DNA from: Hoylesella enoeca JCM 12259
GTDB lineage: Bacteria; Bacteroidota; Bacteroidia; Bacteroidales; Bacteroidaceae
Length of the DNA stretch: 41,841 bases
Reading direction: 5' to 3'
Assembly: GCF_000613405.1 (NCBI RefSeq)
Contig: NZ_BAIX01000018.1
Span: 1 to 41,841, forward strand
Part shown: piece by piece, positions 18,853 to 27,181 of the stretch
Position numbering within the stretch: position 1 is the first letter of the stretch
Layout: every line of letters starts with the position of its first letter
The notes under the pieces: model-generated
What the model saw: only the letters and a program-made list of their open reading frames with translations
Told to the model about the DNA's origin: nothing
Database searches by the model: none
Translations under genes and position numbers: made by a program

Positions 18853-20172
18853 ATGAGAAGTACATTCAAGACATTATTCTATATTAACAGACAAAAAACA
18901 AAGGCAGACGGCAATACCGCCATTCTCTGCCGTATCACCATTGACGGAAAGAATACAGCCGTTACCACGGGCGAAGAATGCAAATCTTCAGAGTGGAACG
19001 CCAAACAAGGACTGACAACCAACAAGAAGACAAACCAAAGAATCTGCGAGTTCAGGAAACTTGTTGAGAGAATTTATGGAGATTTACTGACAAGGGACGG
19101 AGTGGTAAGCGTGGAACTTATCAAGAACCACCTGCAGGGCATTGCCACCTATCCGACAATCCTTCTTGCTATGAGCAAGGCTGAACTGCAATCCGTCAAA
19201 GAGTCAGTAGGTAAATCAAAGACTGAAGGAACTTATCAGAACCTGTACTACTCAGACAAGATGCTCACGGAGTTTGTCAAGGACAGAGGAAACGAGGATA
19301 TACCCATTATTGCTATCACGGAGGAGATGTTCGAGGAGTTCCGTTTCTTCTTGAAAAAACGTGAATATGCCGCATCGACTATTAACCGTTACCTTTGTTG
19401 GTTGAGCCGACTGATATTTAGGGCAATGAGCCAAAGAATAATCCGTTGCAATCCCTTTGAGAACGCCAAGTATGAGAAGGAGGAGAAGAAAATACGATTT
19501 CTGCAAAAGAGCGAGATAATGAAATTGATGGCAATGAAGATGAACGACAGAGAATCGGAATTGGCACGGCTGATGTTTGTCTTTTCCTGCTTTACAGGGT
19601 TGGCAATCGCTGACATGGAAAGTTTAGAATACAGCCATATCCAAACGGCAGCGGACGGACAGCGGTATATAAGAAAGGAGCGTCAGAAGACCAAGGTTGA
19701 GTTCATAGTACCGTTACATCCCATAGCGGAAGCCATCATCAGCTATTGTAGGAAAGAGCAGGAAAGAAGCGAGGAACATCTGACGGTGAAAGAAAAGGGC
19801 GACCACCTTGTCTTTCACCGTGATTGCAGCCGTAGTGTCATGGCTACCAAGCTGAGCATCGTAGGAAAGGCTTGCGGTATCCGTCAAAGACTTTCCTACC
19901 ACGTTGGAAGGCATACATTTGGTACGATGAGTCTGAGCGCAGGAATACCCATTGAGAGCATAGCCAAAATGATGGGACACGCCTCAATATCCAGCACACA
20001 GATATATGCACAGGTAACGGACAAGAAGATTTCGGCGGATATGGACAGACTTATCGCCAAGTACAGGGCGAAGGACAAAAATATCACAAATGCAGATGTG
20101 GAAGCAGCAACAAACACAAAAACACTTCCGTTTGTTGTCAGTTCAAATGGCAGAAAGGAGGAAACGGCATGA
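18853..20172 (+). CDS. IntDOT-like tyrosine integrase 2
   Basis: A 439-residue recombinase with arm-binding (about 5-60, YINRQKTKADGNTAILCRITIDGK), core-binding (about 120-210) and catalytic domains. His350 and Arg353 (HVGRHTF), His376 (MMGHAS) and Tyr385 (QIYAQ) are present. As in its neighbour, the first arginine is replaced (FTGLAIADM). The 50-residue tail past the tyrosine is rich in Asn, Thr and Lys. Tandem integrases of this kind are common in Bacteroides mobilisable elements; whether both are needed is unknown. The stop codon overlaps the next ATG. Confidence 0.88.
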   Translation: MRSTFKTLFYINRQKTKADGNTAILCRITIDGKNTAVTTGEECKSSEWNAKQGLTTNKKTNQRICEFRKLVERIYGDLLTRDGVVSVELIKNHLQGIATYPTILLAMSKAELQSVKESVGKSKTEGTYQNLYYSDKMLTEFVKDRGNEDIPIIAITEEMFEEFRFFLKKREYAASTINRYLCWLSRLIFRAMSQRIIRCNPFENAKYEKEEKKIRFLQKSEIMKLMAMKMNDRESELARLMFVFSCFTGLAIADMESLEYSHIQTAADGQRYIRKERQKTKVEFIVPLHPIAEAIISYCRKEQERSEEHLTVKEKGDHLVFHRDCSRSVMATKLSIVGKACGIRQRLSYHVGRHTFGTMSLSAGIPIESIAKMMGHASISSTQIYAQVTDKKISADMDRLIAKYRAKDKNITNADVEAATNTKTLPFVVSSNGRKEETA

Positions 20173-20585
20173 AGGCAAGCAATAACTGCCAAAGAAAAAC
20201 AGACGTAACCAATCATCGCAGTTATTTTGATTGGGACTGCAATATGCAGGTCATCCACAAAGGAAACGGAGACATTGCCATGACGGAGAGTGAACTCGTG
20301 AAGTTCTTCGGTGTAACTTGGATGAAAGTCAATTACAGACTGCAAACGTTGATGAAGTCTCCCAACCTGTATCCTGATGAAAGGCAGGCAGGCGAGGAAA
20401 ATATTTATGCAAACGAACAACTAAGAGGTTATGCACCGCTCTATCCGTTTCCAATCATCATCGCGCTGTCCTTTCAATTGGACAGCACAGAAGCGTATTT
20501 ATTCAGAAAACATGTCTGTCAGAGATTGAAGAAACCTGCATTCATAATAACACCGATATTCCTGATGGACAATACGGATAACTGA
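20169..20585 (+). CDS. small protein co-encoded with the integrases, probable DNA-binding
   Basis: A 138-residue protein whose ATG overlaps the stop of integrase 2 (ATGA), so it is translationally coupled. The middle part (TESELVKFFGVTWMKVNYRLQTLMKSPNL, about 39-67) resembles a helix-turn-helix. The rest (YAPLYPFPIIIALSFQLDSTEAYLFRKHV) is not recognised. Coupling to the integrases suggests a role in recombination or its control, but this is inference. Confidence 0.65.
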   Translation: MKASNNCQRKTDVTNHRSYFDWDCNMQVIHKGNGDIAMTESELVKFFGVTWMKVNYRLQTLMKSPNLYPDERQAGEENIYANEQLRGYAPLYPFPIIIALSFQLDSTEAYLFRKHVCQRLKKPAFIITPIFLMDNTDN

Positions 20586-20936
20586 TTATTTGTATTATTT
20601 CCTTTTTCTTTCACCGACTATATCTTACTACATAACTACACTAAGGAATAAGACGATGAAAGAGAAAGGTTTGTAGCGTAGTTAGTAAGAGAAATATCCA
20701 GTTACTACTTAAAAACTACATACTACTTCTATTGGTAATCTTTCGGGGAAAACATACTGTTTGCCATTATATTCGTACCTTTGCAAGGTGATATACTGAA
20801 ATAACATAATGCTTCTGCAAGCTTCTTTCAGTGTTACAAAAAGTTAAAACAAAGAAAACGGACAAAAATTTGTGCAGTCTTTTAGGGCAAATAGACTCCT
20901 TTAGACAAAAAGGGATATTCCCTTGCTTCGAATAGC
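20586..20936. other. 351-bp gap with TACTAC words, a -7 element and the 14-bp shared motif
   Basis: TACTACAT (20626-20633) and CTACATACTAC (20716-20726) are complements of the ATGTAGTA words near 28.5 kb. TACCTTTG (20776-20783) is a perfect -7 element, 153 bases before the sigma-barrel ATG. GTGCAGTCTTTTAG at 20872-20885 recurs at 22668-22681, upstream of the radical SAM gene. No gene is supported here. Confidence 0.55.
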
Positions 20937-22631
20937 ATGATACAGATTGACGCTTGTAAAAATGGGGATAAGGAAGCCCTCGGAGAACTCTATACGACAT
21001 ATGCCAACAGACTTTTAGGTGTATGTCGGCATTATGTAAAGGATGATAATGTAGCACAAGATATTTTGCATGATGCTTTTATCATTATCTCCATGTCTAT
21101 CCGAGATTTGAAGGATGAATCAAAATTGGAAGGTTGGATGATAACAATCGTAAGAAATCTATCCTTAAAATATCTCCAAAGCACAGAAAAAGACACCATT
21201 CCCTTATCATGCTTGGATATAGAAATTCAAGAAGAAGTTAAGGGGGAACGGAAAGATATTGAGTTAGGACTATTGTTGTCAGCGATAGAATCCTTGCCAG
21301 AGGGAAATAGGGAGATATTCAAACTCTCCGTTTTAGATGGTCTTTCGCATAAGGAAATCGGAGAACTGCTTGGCATCAATCCACACAGTTCTTCTTCCCA
21401 GTTGTCCAGAGCAAAGAAAATGTTACGTTCAATATTGATTAACTATTGGATGCTGTTCTTGCTGCCTATCCTGATACCTATCTATATTTATTTTGTAACG
21501 AGGGATAAAACAATTGGCACTTCTGATAGCAAACCAACAGCAGTAAACAGTTATAAGAGACATTCAAAACGGGTTCAAAAGGAAAATGCCCCTCAAAAGA
21601 AAACACAACCAAGACTTTCAATCCCATCAAGTATCGACTGTAATAATGGTAGTATTTTGGCGGAAACAGCTGCTCCTACTGAAAAGAATTCTTCAGGGAC
21701 ATTTACAGATAGTGTGGGGGCTGGACAGCAGACAGTATCATTCTATGTGGACTCATTAGAGAAATATTTGGCTACAAAGGGTATCAGCATAGAAGACTCT
21801 ATGTTACATATTCCACAAATTTCCAAAGAAAAAATGATGGCATTAAATGAAAGTAGCTCGCCTAATGCCAATAAGAAGAAGTATCCGTGGACATTCAATT
21901 TGGGTTATTCATCCAATGCCGGTGCAAATGGAGCCATGTCCAATTTGAACTACCTATCAGTAGTAGATTACGCTAATGGTGGGGCTGCGGCCAAATTATA
22001 TACATGGGATGATTATGTAAATTATTTAGTTCGGAACAATGCACTGATGGATTCCGTCGAGAGGGCAAAAATGTCATGGATAGCACTGAATAATGCAACA
22101 GACGGCAACGCTTCCTTAGGTGAGAAGGCGCATCACTACCGCCCCCAGACCTTTAGTTTGTCGCTCAACAAGCAACTAAGTTCCCATTGGACTTTTGGAA
22201 CAGGATTGACTTACACAAGAATAAAGTCTGATTTTGAGAGTGAGTTTCATGGTGCGACCTTGTTGAAGACCCAGAAGATTGATTATGTGGGTATACCATT
22301 GCGATTGACCTATCGTATATGGAGCAAGGGACGATTCAATGCTTATACGACCGGTGGAGTGACATTCGAGATGCCAGTTCACAGTTCACTTGATAAGAAG
22401 TATATCATAACGTCTGACTCGTCCTACACGTTAAAGGGTGACATCAAGCCACGTTATCAATGGTCTGTGAACTTAGGTATCGGTGTTCAGTATAGGCTAT
22501 TCAAGCCTTTCAGTCTATATCTGGAACCAAACATGTTCTACTACTTCAGAAATAGCAGTAACCTTGAGACTTACCGCACAGAGCATCCGTTCATCATAAC
22601 GGTGCCATTCGGATTGCGGCTTACTTGGTAA
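20937..22631 (+). CDS. ECF sigma factor fused to a transmembrane helix and an outer-membrane beta-barrel
   Basis: One uninterrupted 564-residue frame. Residues 1-82 are sigma region 2 (LGELYTTYANRLLGVCRHYVKDDNVAQDILHDAF) and about 110-165 sigma region 4 (LPEGNREIFKLSVLDGLSHKEIGELLGI...SSSQLSRAKKML). A hydrophobic helix follows at 169-187 (WMLFLLPILIPIYIYFV), then a 125-residue Ser/Lys/Pro-rich linker and from about 316 alternating aromatic/hydrophobic strands (FNLGYSSN, FSLSLNKQ, WTFGTGLTYT, YVGIPLRLTYRI, WSVNLGIGVQYRL, FSLYLEPNMFYYF). It ends GLRLTW, an aromatic C-terminus as in beta-barrels. It would span both membranes with the sigma part in the cytoplasm. There is no N-terminal signal peptide. 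The cargo genes follow directly, so they are its likely targets. Confidence 0.8.
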   Translation: MIQIDACKNGDKEALGELYTTYANRLLGVCRHYVKDDNVAQDILHDAFIIISMSIRDLKDESKLEGWMITIVRNLSLKYLQSTEKDTIPLSCLDIEIQEEVKGERKDIELGLLLSAIESLPEGNREIFKLSVLDGLSHKEIGELLGINPHSSSSQLSRAKKMLRSILINYWMLFLLPILIPIYIYFVTRDKTIGTSDSKPTAVNSYKRHSKRVQKENAPQKKTQPRLSIPSSIDCNNGSILAETAAPTEKNSSGTFTDSVGAGQQTVSFYVDSLEKYLATKGISIEDSMLHIPQISKEKMMALNESSSPNANKKKYPWTFNLGYSSNAGANGAMSNLNYLSVVDYANGGAAAKLYTWDDYVNYLVRNNALMDSVERAKMSWIALNNATDGNASLGEKAHHYRPQTFSLSLNKQLSSHWTFGTGLTYTRIKSDFESEFHGATLLKTQKIDYVGIPLRLTYRIWSKGRFNAYTTGGVTFEMPVHSSLDKKYIITSDSSYTLKGDIKPRYQWSVNLGIGVQYRLFKPFSLYLEPNMFYYFRNSSNLETYRTEHPFIITVPFGLRLTW

Positions 22632-22667
22632 ATGGAGAAGATGGGGAAATAAAAAGTCATGAATACA

Positions 22668-22681
22668 GTGCAGTCTTTTAG
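22668..22681 (+). promoter_or_regulatory. 14-bp motif shared with the sigma-barrel upstream region
   Basis: GTGCAGTCTTTTAG is identical to 20872-20885. Both copies lie about 50 bases upstream of a start codon (45 bases from the motif end to the radical SAM ATG here, 51 to the sigma-barrel ATG there). A promoter or operator read by the element's own sigma factor would give this pattern; direct proof is lacking. Confidence 0.45.
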
Positions 22682-22726
22682 TAGTTTTCTGCTCTTAACA
22701 ATAAAAGACAAAACTCAAAAGAGAGA

Positions 22727-23785
22727 ATGTACAGTATTTATGACTACATCCACAACGGAATTGTATTTGTCAATAATGTAGTACGCAGACAGCATAAGGA
22801 ACTCACATCCCTGATGATATATTCCACAACAAGCTGTCAGTCACGTTGCAAGCACTGCGCCATTTGGAAGAAACCGATAGAAAATCTCAGTTTAGAGGAC
22901 ATCATCAAAATAATGAACAGCAAATGTGTAACGAAACGCACGATGGTCGGTTTGGAAGGAGGCGAGTTTATTCTCCATCCCGAAGCAGACAAGATATTAG
23001 GATGGTTTGACACTAATCATCCCAACTATACGCTGCTGTCCAACTGCCTTGCTGCAGACAAGGTAATTTCTTCCGTAAAGAATCATCATCCCAAACATCT
23101 ATACATATCACTTGACGGCAATAGAGAAACCTATCGCTATATGCGTGGGAGAGATGGATATGACAAGGTGATTAAGGTTATAGAGACATGTAAAGACATC
23201 GTGCCTATCTCCCTAATGTTCTGTCTTTCTCCATGGAACTCGTTTGAGGATATGAGGCATGTCATAGATTGTGCCCAACAATACAACATCGACGTACGTA
23301 TCGGCATTTACAGCACAATGTCATTCTTTGACACAACCAAAGATTTAATGGAATCCAATGATGCTGATTTCATCAGCCAGATACCCTCTTCCATACATCA
23401 AACATATGAGAACTTTGACTTTGTAGCTTTGTATGACGAGTGGAAGAATAATAGACTAAGACTGCGGTGTCATAGTATTTTCAGTGAATTGGTCATCCAT
23501 TCTAATGGAGACGTTCCCTTATGCCAAAACCTGGATGTGATATTAGGAAATATACATGAGAACACGCTTGACGAGATATTCAACTCAAAGGAGAGCTGCG
23601 AAGTCCAGTGTCAATACTCTAAAGCGTGTAATCAATGCTGGATTAACTATCATCGTAAATACGATATTATCCTGTTGAGAAATTTAGAAAGAATAATCCC
23701 CAAACGGCTGATAGAGTTGTTTTATGGAAGTATCAATGGACCAGCAATAGGCAAACCACCTATAAGAAACATTTCAAGCAAATAA
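22727..23785 (+). CDS. radical SAM enzyme with SPASM-like C-terminal cysteines
   Basis: A 352-residue protein. The [4Fe-4S] motif is Cys37-x3-Cys41-x2-Cys44 (CQSRCKHC), followed by radical SAM barrel features such as GLEGGEFILHPE and YISLDG. The C-terminal third has several more cysteines (RCHSIFSELVIHSNGDVPLCQN...CEVQCQYSKACNQCW) with the SPASM-type G-N-I-x-E-x-x-L-x-E-I-F spacer (GNIHENTLDEIF), consistent with auxiliary clusters. SPASM enzymes mostly modify peptides or proteins, some sugars. It lies between the sigma-barrel gene and an oxidoreductase, 13 bp before the latter. The substrate is unknown; no short precursor peptide is evident. Confidence 0.82.
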   Translation: MYSIYDYIHNGIVFVNNVVRRQHKELTSLMIYSTTSCQSRCKHCAIWKKPIENLSLEDIIKIMNSKCVTKRTMVGLEGGEFILHPEADKILGWFDTNHPNYTLLSNCLAADKVISSVKNHHPKHLYISLDGNRETYRYMRGRDGYDKVIKVIETCKDIVPISLMFCLSPWNSFEDMRHVIDCAQQYNIDVRIGIYSTMSFFDTTKDLMESNDADFISQIPSSIHQTYENFDFVALYDEWKNNRLRLRCHSIFSELVIHSNGDVPLCQNLDVILGNIHENTLDEIFNSKESCEVQCQYSKACNQCWINYHRKYDIILLRNLERIIPKRLIELFYGSINGPAIGKPPIRNISSK

Positions 23786-23798
23786 AAGCATAGCTAAA

Positions 23799-24878
23799 AT
23801 GGGATATTTAGATAACATTATAGACAGATACAAGCGCATACGCAGCATGAGAGAACTGCAATATACCTACACACAGCAGTATGCTCTTGTGGGGTTTGGC
23901 AATCATTGTGCAAACAACCTGCTGCCCGTTATACAGTATCTTCAGCTGCCACTGAAATATATCTGCTGTACCTCTGAAAAGAAAGCTGAACTGATTTCTC
24001 AAAAGTACAAGGGGATCAAAGGAACAACTTCTTTACAAGATATCCTGCTTGATAATACAATCTCAGGAGTCTTCGTGGCAGCTAATCCACATTCACATTT
24101 TCATATTGCAACTGAAGTTATAAAAGCAGGTAAATCCTTGTTCATAGAGAAGCCACCCTGTAAGGATGAAAGGGAACTAATGTCTTTGACTGATACTATC
24201 AAACTATATGGCTCACAGCATATCGTTGTCGGACTGCAAAGACGTTTTGCCCCTGCCACTCAAATTCTGAAAAAGCGATTGAAAGATGATGGCAAACGGC
24301 ATTACCATTATCGCTATCTGACAGGATTATACCCTGAAGGAGATACTTTGCTTGACCTGTTCATCCATCCTCTTGACTATGTAACATTCCTTTTTGGAGA
24401 GGCAAAGATAAAGGGTTTGGATATTACTCTCAGTAGAGATGGTGGACAGACCTTATTCCTTATATTAGAACACCAAGATATAGTAGGAATGTTGGAACTA
24501 TCAACAGATTACTCTTGGCAGGATGCACAGGAACAATTAAGTATTAGTACGGACAAAGGACAATATGTATTGGACAGAATGGAAAGACTCGATTTTTCCC
24601 CAAGACACTCTGCTATATGGGGAATCCCTTTGGAAAAGGTCTTCCAAAATAATGCAACCGTTGTCAGCCTATACGGAAGGAATGGTTTTGTACCAACGGT
24701 TGGGAATAACCAGATTGTGTCACAAGGGTTCTTCTCGGAGATTCAAGCGTTTGCCGATATGGTTGAAAACAGAGGCGAGGATAATCATGCCTTTTGCTTG
24801 GAAAGTGTTAAGCATGTTTATTCCATAATGGCAGAAATAAAGAAGTATATGAACATAATTGACGACCACATATTATAA
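23799..24878 (+). CDS. Gfo/Idh/MocA family NAD(P)-dependent oxidoreductase
   Basis: A 359-residue protein with an N-terminal Rossmann fold (YALVGFGNHCANNLLPVI, about 28-45; then GVFVAANPHSHFHIATEVIKAGKSLFIEKPPCKDERE, including the family EKP motif) and a C-terminal alpha/beta domain with the substrate-site LFIHPLDYVTFLFG. Members oxidise or reduce sugars, inositols or similar carbonyls. The usual GxGxxG is GFGNHC here, with the last glycine replaced. It starts 13 bp after the radical SAM gene and so is co-expressed with it. The substrate cannot be told. Confidence 0.82.
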   Translation: MGYLDNIIDRYKRIRSMRELQYTYTQQYALVGFGNHCANNLLPVIQYLQLPLKYICCTSEKKAELISQKYKGIKGTTSLQDILLDNTISGVFVAANPHSHFHIATEVIKAGKSLFIEKPPCKDERELMSLTDTIKLYGSQHIVVGLQRRFAPATQILKKRLKDDGKRHYHYRYLTGLYPEGDTLLDLFIHPLDYVTFLFGEAKIKGLDITLSRDGGQTLFLILEHQDIVGMLELSTDYSWQDAQEQLSISTDKGQYVLDRMERLDFSPRHSAIWGIPLEKVFQNNATVVSLYGRNGFVPTVGNNQIVSQGFFSEIQAFADMVENRGEDNHAFCLESVKHVYSIMAEIKKYMNIIDDHIL

Positions 24879-24901
24879 TAACTAATTAAATCCAACAAAT
24901 T

Positions 24902-25429
24902 ATGAAAAGGTATTTTTGTGTATTACAGGCGTTCATCTTCTCGTTGCTGTTTATTGGTTGCAGCAATGAAGATGAGTCTGCTTCAACTCCCACAGTGCAA
25001 GCATCGAAAACGGAATTGTTTGCTATAGGGACAGCCCGAATGACAAGAGCCGCTTCAAGCCCCTATCTCTTTACACTTGACAACATCAAGTCTTTCAACG
25101 CGCAGACCCGTGAGATTATTTTTCAAGATTTTGAGCCGACAAGTCTGCTCTTTCCCATTTATCGTAACATAGAAATACATTCGTATGGTAAGGTTCTACT
25201 CCATATCTCAACGTTTGTGTCATCTTTCAATAGTCAAATCTTCACAGACTTATCATTAGTTTCAGAATCTGGCAAGTTTTATCTGAGTGACTGTTACCCA
25301 CGCAATATTGAGGACAATAGTCAATATGTTAAAGAGAACAAGGCCATTCAAAAAGCAAAAGAAAAAAGAGCGGCAGAATGGGGAGAGTTTCTCTCAATAC
25401 TCAAAAAACACGGGAAGTTGATTGAATAG
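24902..25429 (+). CDS. small lipoprotein of the cargo unit
   Basis: A 175-residue protein with a lipoprotein signal peptide: MKRYFCVLQAFIFSLLFIGC, lipobox LFIGC with Cys20, followed by SNEDES, an acidic patch compatible with surface export in Bacteroidota. The mature part contains FTLDNIKSFNAQTREIIFQDFEP and ends in a charged helix (KAIQKAKEKRAAEWGEFLSILKKHG). I recognise no named domain. It lies 23 bp after the oxidoreductase gene and is in the same probable operon. Confidence 0.75.
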   Translation: MKRYFCVLQAFIFSLLFIGCSNEDESASTPTVQASKTELFAIGTARMTRAASSPYLFTLDNIKSFNAQTREIIFQDFEPTSLLFPIYRNIEIHSYGKVLLHISTFVSSFNSQIFTDLSLVSESGKFYLSDCYPRNIEDNSQYVKENKAIQKAKEKRAAEWGEFLSILKKHGKLIE

Positions 25430-25513
25430 TAAACAGAAATACGTAATAATATAAGCAAGAAATAACTTGTAATTGCGTTTATATAAATATCAACATATAA
25501 AATCCTTGTAATT

Positions 25514-26043
25514 ATGAAAAAAGTATTTTACAGCCTAATCCTTTTCTGTGGATTATCTGCATGTTCCTCAGAGAAGGTAGCTCTTGAGCCATTAAGAATT
25601 TATGATGTTACAAATTCTAATTGTAAATTAAGCATCTCTCCGACAGATACACGTCCTGACTTCTATGCAGAAAACAATGCTATTCCAGCAAAATTAAGTA
25701 TAGAGTTGGACAAAGACGGTATAGCTCAGTGTCTACTGGAAGGTTTGAAAGCCAACTGTTCCGTAAGAAAGATTTATGTGAATATTGCTAATCAAGATAA
25801 TCAGATAACCCTTATCGTGTACCATAATGTCCTTGATGCACTGGCCGATTGTATTTGCAAATAGACGTTAATTTTAAGATTAGCAAATTGACATCTGGTA
25901 ATTATAACCTGAAAGTGTACTATGCCAGACCAAACATGAAATATGATGAATCTAATATTGCATATAATGGACAGGTAAATATTGCCCAGAATAAAAAAGT
26001 CTTTGTAACATTCAATCCAGAAGTAGGTTTACCTGAAAATTAA
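25514..26043 (+). pseudogene. second small lipoprotein, split by an apparent -1 frameshift
   Basis: The first frame (25514-25864) begins MKKVFYSLILFCGLSAC with lipobox LSAC and Cys17, and ends ADCICK-stop. The continuation IDVNFKISKLTSGNYNLKVYYARP is in the next frame to 26043. Adding one A to the AAA at 25859-25861 gives ADCICKIDVNFKI and an unbroken 176-residue protein; a Cys-x-Cys followed by a beta-strand repeat near the C-terminus is a pattern I associate with small Bacteroidales lipoproteins. Function unknown. Last gene of the cargo unit. Confidence 0.7.
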
Positions 26044-26076
26044 AGATGTAGATATAAGTATCTATTCAATACCATG

Positions 26077-26108
26077 GCACTTGGGCTGGTATATATCAAC
26101 TCAAGTGC
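26077..26108. terminator. possible bidirectional terminator between convergent genes
   Basis: GCACTTG (26077-26083) pairs with CAAGTGC (26102-26108). It lies between the plus-strand lipoprotein gene and the minus-strand helix-turn-helix gene. There is no clear T run, so the call is weak. Confidence 0.35.
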
Positions 26109-26120
26109 TATGTGGCATTG

Positions 26121-26435
26121 TCAATATTTCAACCTCATCTTATCTTTTTCCCTGTAGCTATTTTTTAGCATTCTCTCTAAATCTGACACCTTATAGAGTA
26201 TCTTCCCTGCAAACTGCGTGTAGGGGATAATCCTCCTGTCCCGATAGTCCTGCAAGGTGCGGGGGCTGATATACAGCCGCTCGCACACCTCCTTGCCCGT
26301 TAGGAAATGTTCTCCACCAAACAGCGGTTTGTGGGTTTGTGCTACTTCCTTTATCCTTCTACTTACACTGCTGATAGCGGACAGCACCACCTGCATGTCG
26401 TCAGCCTCCATGTTTAAGTCCCTTACCTGTTCCAT
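26121..26435 (-). CDS. helix-turn-helix (excisionase-like) protein B
   Basis: A 104-residue protein. After a helical N-terminus (residues 1-40) comes a MerR/excisionase-type winged helix-turn-helix: LTGKEVCERLYISPRTLQDYRDRRIIPYTQFAGKILYKVSDLERML (about 45-90). Family role: excisionase or regulator in Bacteroides mobile elements. It is encoded 27 bp downstream of a similar gene on the same strand and probably shares its promoter. The two proteins share the pattern CxxLxISxRTLQxYRDxxxxPxxQ, so they are paralogues. Confidence 0.8.
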   Translation of the reverse strand: MEQVRDLNMEADDMQVVLSAISSVSRRIKEVAQTHKPLFGGEHFLTGKEVCERLYISPRTLQDYRDRRIIPYTQFAGKILYKVSDLERMLKNSYREKDKMRLKY

Positions 26436-26462
26436 CGTTCTCTTGTCTTATTTCTCGTTCTT

Positions 26463-26750
26463 TTATTTGTCTGTTTTTGATTTCTCCGATTTTGTCTGTA
26501 ACAGCCATTCTACATCCTCACGCTTGTAGTAGCACTTATGCCCGATTTGGGCAAAGGGCAAGACACCCGTATCACGATAGTGCTGTAAGGTACGCTTGCT
26601 GATGTTGAGCAGCCTGCACACATCCCCGTTGTGCAGCCAATCGGTATGCCTGCTTTGTTCCCCGAATGCCTTGTGGCAGGTCTCGGCAAGGCTGAGTATC
26701 TCGTTCCTCAGCTTTGCCCAGTTTGAATCCGTAATGATAAAATATCCCAT
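26463..26750 (-). CDS. helix-turn-helix (excisionase-like) protein A
   Basis: A 95-residue protein with the same winged helix-turn-helix as its neighbour (NGDVCRLLNISKRTLQHYRDTGVLPFAQIGHKCYYKREDVEWLL, about 42-85). I start at ATG 26750 (MGYFIITDSNWAKL) because a perfect promoter 65-95 bp upstream would place any longer start (26837) at the promoter itself. First gene of a two-gene unit running against the rest of the element; such pairs often control excision. The direct target is unknown. Confidence 0.8.
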   Translation of the reverse strand: MGYFIITDSNWAKLRNEILSLAETCHKAFGEQSRHTDWLHNGDVCRLLNISKRTLQHYRDTGVLPFAQIGHKCYYKREDVEWLLQTKSEKSKTDK

Positions 26751-26814
26751 AATTTTATTGTTGTTTTGTTTGTAATTCCTTTTTGTATTGCGCCTTAATG
26801 CACGTTTCTGCCTG

Positions 26815-26845
26815 CAAAAGTATGATGTGTTTGCCATACTTCAAA
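26815..26845 (-). promoter_or_regulatory. promoter of the helix-turn-helix gene pair
   Basis: On the minus strand TTTG (26845-26842), exactly 19 bases, then TACTTTTG (26822-26815): a perfect match to the Bacteroidota consensus. Initiation is expected near 26808, giving a leader of about 58 bases. The remainder of the 431-bp gap (26751-27181) has no supported gene, although an in-frame ATG at 27041 could extend the VapE-like gene. Confidence 0.75.
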
Positions 26846-27181
26846 GCACGAGAGAGCAGCAAGGAAATACAGGGAAAAACAAGGAAAAGACAAAAGGATT
26901 GTCGCTCTCTTTCTTTGCCTCCATACTCCATTTTATCATATCCGTTTTATCTGACGCAATGCTATTCGGATTGGAGCAAATAAACACATTCCTTTCTTGC
27001 ATCATTTCTATACTTGTCCTCTTGTTTGGGGCTTAAATCCATGCTTTCCGACAGTTTCCTACCTGAAATCCGTGAGAAATTCATTGCCAATGTGCGCAAT
27101 ATTATGCAAGCACTCTCCGAATGCTTGGCACTTTCCTGTTCTCTTCATAACTTCACTCTCAGAAACCAAACCAATCATATA

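Noticed and set aside
22659..22781. Short frame (about 40 residues) before the radical SAM gene as a RiPP precursor
   Set aside because: It starts in the shared 14-bp motif region, overlaps the radical SAM gene out of frame and has no core-peptide pattern.
26463..26837. Longer form of helix-turn-helix protein A starting at 26837
   Set aside because: The start would lie within the perfect promoter at 26815-26845, upstream of the predicted transcription start.
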